The notes under the pieces were generated by a model, which had not been told where the DNA came from, ran no database searches, and saw only the letters and a program-made list of their open reading frames with translations. The position numbers were made by a program, and so were the translations under genes. Below, in pieces: positions 59,309 to 64,000 of a stretch of 64,000 nt of DNA. This stretch comes from Pseudoscleropodium purum (taxonomy: Eukaryota; Streptophyta; Bryopsida; Hypnales; Brachytheciaceae): assembly GCA_963969395.1 (NCBI GenBank), contig OZ017805.1:992001-1056000 (forward strand), read 5' to 3'. Every line of letters begins with the position of its first letter. Position 1 is the stretch's first letter.

Positions 59309-62202
59309 TTTTATACGTGCAATCTAGGTGTAGGTATTTTTACACACAAAAACGTGGTAAGATGACTCAAATTATTGTCCCAAGGAATTCCGGAAGTTCT
59401 TCCAAACTTTAGTATCTAGATGATTTCTTTCTCCTCTTCCAACTACTCTCTTCCTCTCTTTTTCTGGATCCAATTACTATCCAGATTCCAATCTAGATCC
59501 AGTATCACCTAGTTTCCGATGACAACTCCTTAATATATTTATTTTCAATTCCTCTATTTTTACCATCAAAGGGTTTGTTGTTGATCTTTCAAGGGGTAGG
59601 GACTTCACTACTCTGGTCTCTCCCATTTACTAAATTGACTAAAACACACTAAACACCCAAGTAATCAAGGTGTTGTGGCAAAGAAGGAAGATCCAGATCC
59701 TCACAACTTTCTGGATGGTCTATTCGACAAGTAGGTCACTTAGAATTTCACACACTCCCTTCTACTACAACAATAGATCATAGGCACTAAAAATCGACAA
59801 AGAGAAGTTTTTCTGAATGTTTAGACGGATTCTAAGGTTAGCAGACCTTCTAGTGAGTGGGAATTACCATTAGCACTCACTAATCTTTACACGAAATCAA
59901 ACATGATTCCGGACTTGCACTCACACCACTCTTTAGTTGAATTGGATTACTATTCCATCAGTTTAAAGGCACCACGTGCAACTCTTCAATCACAAATCCA
60001 ACACTATTACAGTAGTACTCCCTCAATTTGACCTTGTTACCCAAGAGTCCAGATTCCTCCTCACCCGTCCTTTTCACATTCCAACACTCTAAGTAACAAA
60101 TCAAAACAATCTGAACACAAAGTTAGAGCCAAAATGTCCACGAAGTGACTTAGATTACAGAAGGAAATGAAATACAATGGAATAATCGCTAGGATGGAAT
60201 GAAAAAGCAACAAAATTGCCCCCCTTTTAAAACCAAAACCAAAACCATAGTCAACACCTAAAAAGCCAAAAGGCACCCTAAAAATTAGGATAACCATTCA
60301 ATGATCACTTCGGAATATCTGAAAAATTCACAACCCAATTGTTCCTAAAAGTCCAGAATCCAAACCCATGCTTGGGAATTCCATTTTGGAATCTAAAAAT
60401 CCTAATTAACTACTTGCTATCTACCTACCCCGCCTTGCCTTCTTCGTACTACTCTAGCTTTGCTTACCTGGAGTCTTCATCAAAGCCTTCACCAATGTAT
60501 TCTTCACTATCAATCGGGTCTAAGCCTTCTATTGAATTTTCGAGGGTGAGTCTTCATCATTCGTCTCCTCCTCAAATCTAGACATCAATACATCCTCTTC
60601 CAATTCCTCAATCTCTGTAATCTCCGGCTTCTTTGTTTGCTCCGAATCACTTAGCTCAATCTCCATACGATTTCGCTTAGGTGACTCTTGTTGTATGTGT
60701 GCAAAGTCTTTTAGATGAGACCAAGCTGATTTCTCTAAGACACCTATCCGGTCATTAAGGTTCCCTCGAACCTTCAATCTTGCATTTTTGGTCTTTTTGA
60801 CTACAACCCGTCTAGATGGTGGAAGAGTTGGGACGAGAAGTTCTTGTTGTATTGAAATGGGTTCTTCTCTTAGCTCCCTCACCGGCCCTAATACTCCCTC
60901 TTCTACTGGAATCTATACCTAACCCACTTCTATCCCTGTAGTTGAAGTCAAAATAGCCTTCAGTCCTTTTGGTTGTGGTTGAACCAGAACACTAGCAGCC
61001 GGCTGAATCAGAGTCTAACGAGTCGAAGTCTAATTAGCTAAAGTATTCCAGGATATATCTCTAGGAACTTCCGAAAACTCTACCAAGTTTAGGGCCCTAT
61101 TTAGATCTAGGTGTCCCAATAACTTACGCATGTCTTTCAAAATAATTCCCATCCAAGCTTCATAGTCCACAAGGATCTACACCATTTTGGATCCAGTTTG
61201 GTGGCCTTCTTTCTTCATCTAGTCGTTGTACAGATTGGATCTGATCGCCATGTGCTTTGGCATCTTGGCTAATTTTTTCAGATTGTGGATGAGTTGAAGG
61301 GCATCTGTCTCCCTTTGCCTTGCCATGTTGAACTCTTGCTTTGCCCAGTTCAATTAGAATTTGAGGTCAATTCTTTCCTCTTCCAATTTTCAAATCTACT
61401 CTACCTTCCGCTTAAACTCCTCCGGATTTAGCCGCTTTTGGATCACGTCCAAAATCTAGTCCGGTTTCACTTTGAGTTCTCCCACAATAATAAGTATGAT
61501 GTCCGTTGCATTAGCGTACATCTACTTGGCTTGCAGCATCCACTAGAACTTGGAATCAAAGAAGTCAAGCTCTTCTAATTGATCTAGAAGTTGATTGGGC
61601 TCTCTTCAATCCAAAGTTGGCACCTTCCTTTGTGTAGCTAGATTCGTGGACTTCCATTGCTTTTGGTCAACCAACTCTTCTTTCAGTTATCCTTTTTCTT
61701 CAAATTCTTTCGTTTTCTTTTTGAATTCATCCATCAATCCATACTTCAAGATCTCGACCCTAGTGTGATACTAGATTGTTTCTTGCCTACTCAAAATCTC
61801 CTTGTGATGATAGAGGTGGAAGAAGTATGAGGTGACAAGATTGTCTTGGTCACGTGATCAGCTAGTTTGATAACTCCAATCTAAATCACTCTTTCTTAGT
61901 GTACAATCTGGTCCTCTAAGGCTCCAAAGATGGTGTTAGCCACCATGACTATAACCCGAGTAGGCTTTTCCGGATACAAAATCGGAATTAGAAATTCTAA
62001 TACTCTTCTATACCTCTCATCTTTGTAGTCACTAATGGCAAAACCCTCCTTCGTTAGTGTGAGCTAGATTCTGGAACTTTCTGGTCATATACTTATTTGA
62101 CCTTCCAGCTAACCTAAGTCCACTCTTCTTGAACAAATACACATCCGCCCAAATGTCTTCCATCCACGCTACAAGTCAATCCTTCACTGTTAACTCGTAC
62201 TA
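59309..62202 (-). mobile_element. 3.5-kb element, copy 4 (minus strand), interrupted by copy 5
   Basis: On the plus strand the left (3') end reads atacgtgcaatctaggtgta, then cacaaaaacgtggtaagatg, as in copy 3. The body follows copy 3 in order up to the gag-like region and stops at about 62,202 within sequence that in copy 3 continues cttgtactgattc. The first base of copy 5 lies at 62,203. The missing 5' part of copy 4 is predicted beyond the right edge of the window. Confidence 0.7.
60460..62200 (-). pseudogene. Gag-like coding region of copy 4 (5' part missing)
   Basis: The open part 60,882-60,529 reads NRMEIELSDSEQTKKPEITE and EELEEDVLMSRFEEETNDED, equivalent to the C-terminal region of copy 3. 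Upstream, decayed sequence matching ITVANTIFEALEDW-type and LFHLYHH-type blocks is visible at about 61.9-61.8 kb. Interrupted at 62,202 by copy 5. Confidence 0.5.
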
Positions 62203-64000
62203 TGTGGAAACAAGGAAACTCAAATTGGATATGATTAGTCTAGAATAATTAAATAGACTTACAAATTTTAATTTTTTTTTGGTAATCCATAGGGATTTTA
62301 GCTACCTTAAGACTATTTTGGAAATAGTCAATTTCCGGATTGCTAGAATTGTTATTAGTATTATGAAAATGAATCCAACACAGATCCAAAATCCAAAAAA
62401 GTTCCGGATTTCGAAAACCTTCTTTTTTCTTTGATTCCAATTTAGAAAATAAGGGTACTTTTAAGAAAATAGTCTTCTATCTGTTCTTCACCAGGAACTA
62501 TCAACTGTAACTCGGGTACTTAAATCCACCACCACTTCACTTTTCTTCCTTTCTAGTTGCTGAACCTTATGAACGTATAGTTCAGAGAAAGAGTAGTGAG
62601 TGAGCAACCGAGATAAGGAGAGGATAGAAAAGTTGGTGCCGTTTGCACTGGATTCAATTGTTGGATGTCAGTGATTCATGGCAGCGGTTGGCAATTCGAT
62701 TGCACAAAAGTCCATAGTAGCAATCCAGATGGTTTGTCTAGTCATTCTTTTTGATCCGGCCCACTAAATGCAACTAGAAGAGGACCTCTTGTATATCGGG
62801 TGTGCCGGATTTTCAGATAGACCTTGGAGTATGAAGAACAAGGAGATGATCCAAGAATTCAATTATAGAGTTCCAAACAGGTACGAGTTGACGGTGAAGG
62901 ATCAACTCATAGCTTGGACGGAAGACATTTGGGCGGAAGACATTTGGGCGGATGTATATTCATTCAAAAAAAGCAGATTCAAGTAAGCCAAAAGGGTGGA
63001 CAAGTACGTAACTAAAAGTTTCGGAGTCTAGCTCACATAAAGGAAGGTTTTGTCATTAGTAATTGTAAGAATGAGAGGCATAAATGAATACTAGAATTCC
63101 TCATTTTGATCCTCTACCTGGAGAAGCCTACCTAGGTTACGATCACAATGGCTAACACCATCTTTGAGGCCTTAGAGGATTGGATTGTGCATTAGGGGAG
63201 AGTGATTCAAAGCATAGCGGGGAAACTAGTTGATCACATGGCTAGGGCAAAATACAACCCTATCACCCTCTATTTATTTCACCTCTACCATCACAAAGAA
63301 GTTTTGAGTGCTCAAGAAACAATTCAATACAACATCGAAGTTGAGATTTTGAAGTACAACCTAACAGATGAACTAAAAAAGGGTTAAAAGAAATCCAAAG
63401 AAGAACAACAACTGGAAGAAGAAGAAGTTGCTGACTGGAAACGAAGGAAGTCCACAGATCCAGCTGCACGGGGAAAGGCACCAATGTCAAATAGAGGAGA
63501 GCCAAGTCTAGATCCGAAACAGCATGAAGACCTGGATTTCTTTGAAGCCGAAATCCAATGGATGTAGTAGGCCACACAAATGTATGGCGACCTAGAGGAT
63601 CACATACTCCTCAGCTTGGGTAAACTCAAAGTGGAGCTAGATAAGATTTTGGAAGAGATCTGAAAACGGCTAGATCCAGAAGAATTCCAACACAAAGAAG
63701 AGCAAATCCAGAAATTGGAAGAAGAAAAGGATAGCCTCAAATCCCAATTGGAGTGGACAGAAGGGGAGCTGAATGTGACAAGACAAAAAGAGACGGATGC
63801 TCTTTGACTCGTCTACAACCTGAAGGAACTTGTAATAGTTTTAGAACATACGGTGATCAAAGCTACCCCTCTATACTGCCTAATAAGAGAAGAAAGGTCA
63901 TATCACTGGATCAAGGATGGATAAGATTCTAGTCGATTTCAAAGTCCGGATGGAAGTTGTCTTAGGGGACATGGGCAAGTTACTGTGGTACTTGGATCCA
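62203..64000 (+). mobile_element. 3.5-kb element, copy 5 (plus strand), nested in copy 4, runs off the window
   Basis: The start tgtggaaacaaggaaactc matches the family 5' end. It continues with the promoter-like part (tacttaaatccacc at about 62,517), the gag-like ATG at 62,678 and the coding region to the window end. The five bases before it are tacta; the matching duplication and the rest of copy 4 should lie to the right of 64,000. Confidence 0.75.
62678..64000 (+). pseudogene. Gag-like coding region of copy 5 (3' end outside the window)
   Basis: Frame from the ATG in gattcatggcagcggttg. Parts such as YRVPNRYELTVKDQLIAWTE, KYNPITLYLFHLYHHKEVLS and YNIEVEILKYNLTDELKK match copy 1. A 15-bp tandem duplication (gaagacatttgggcg twice, at about 62,921-62,950) is private to this copy. 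At 63.55 kb it keeps CAA codons where copy 1 has TAG, which supports Gln as the original residue. Several stops remain. Confidence 0.55.

Noticed and set aside
1..64000. tRNA or rRNA genes
   Set aside because: No cloverleaf with the usual conserved arms and no ribosomal RNA core sequence was noticed on reading; a dedicated scan was not possible.

Overview
The window looks like intergenic nuclear DNA of a land plant with a large, repeat-filled genome. The evidence is an AT-rich background with no intact host gene, a Ty3/gypsy LTR retrotransposon, a decayed CACTA (TNP2) transposase, palindromic MITEs, many diverged tandem repeats, and stop codons that look like deaminated CAG/CGA/CAA/TGG codons, as expected under heavy plant CG/CHG methylation. 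The species cannot be named. A DNMT3-like methyltransferase inside a retroelement suggests a streptophyte outside the best-studied flowering plants (a gymnosperm or fern, for example), but that is inference.

Layout. 1-10.6 kb: two decayed coding fragments, a pair of abutting hairpin MITEs (5.78-6.29 kb), a short tandem array, and the 3' part of an old minus-strand coding sequence. 10,618-20,215: a 9.6-kb Ty3/gypsy element on the minus strand, with a 4-bp target duplication (gttg), inserted into that coding sequence in the same orientation. 20.2-22.7 kb: the 5' part of the interrupted sequence. 22.7-34 kb: AT-rich DNA with several unrelated diverged tandem arrays (about 130, 180, 175, 110 and 370 bp units) and no gene. 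34-39 kb: decayed transposon-like coding sequence on the plus strand. 39-52.2 kb: three complete copies (+,+,-) of a 3.5-kb TG...CA element family with a gag-like coding region. 52.7-57.1 kb: minus-strand CACTA TNP2 pseudogene. 58.9-64 kb: a coding fragment related to the one at the window start, cut by a fourth 3.5-kb copy, which is itself cut by a fifth copy that runs off the window.

The main discovery is the gypsy element. Its gag and pol lie in one continuous frame of about 2,370 codons: Gag with zinc knuckles, DSGA protease, a complete canonical-order cytosine-5 DNA methyltransferase of DNMT3-like type, reverse transcriptase, RNase H, integrase, and a PHD finger at the integrase C-terminus. 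A retroelement encoding both a DNA-methylation writer and a probable histone-tail reader in one polyprotein is unusual. The stops now interrupting it (9 TAG, 5 TGA, 1 TAA, no frameshift) mostly fit single C-to-T or G-to-A changes, so this copy is dead while its parent was probably a functional one-frame polyprotein.

A second candidate novelty is the 3.5-kb family. It has TG...CA ends, 5-bp target duplications in two copies, a TATA-like box about 310 bp inside and one gag-like coding region, but no long terminal repeats that could be seen by eye.
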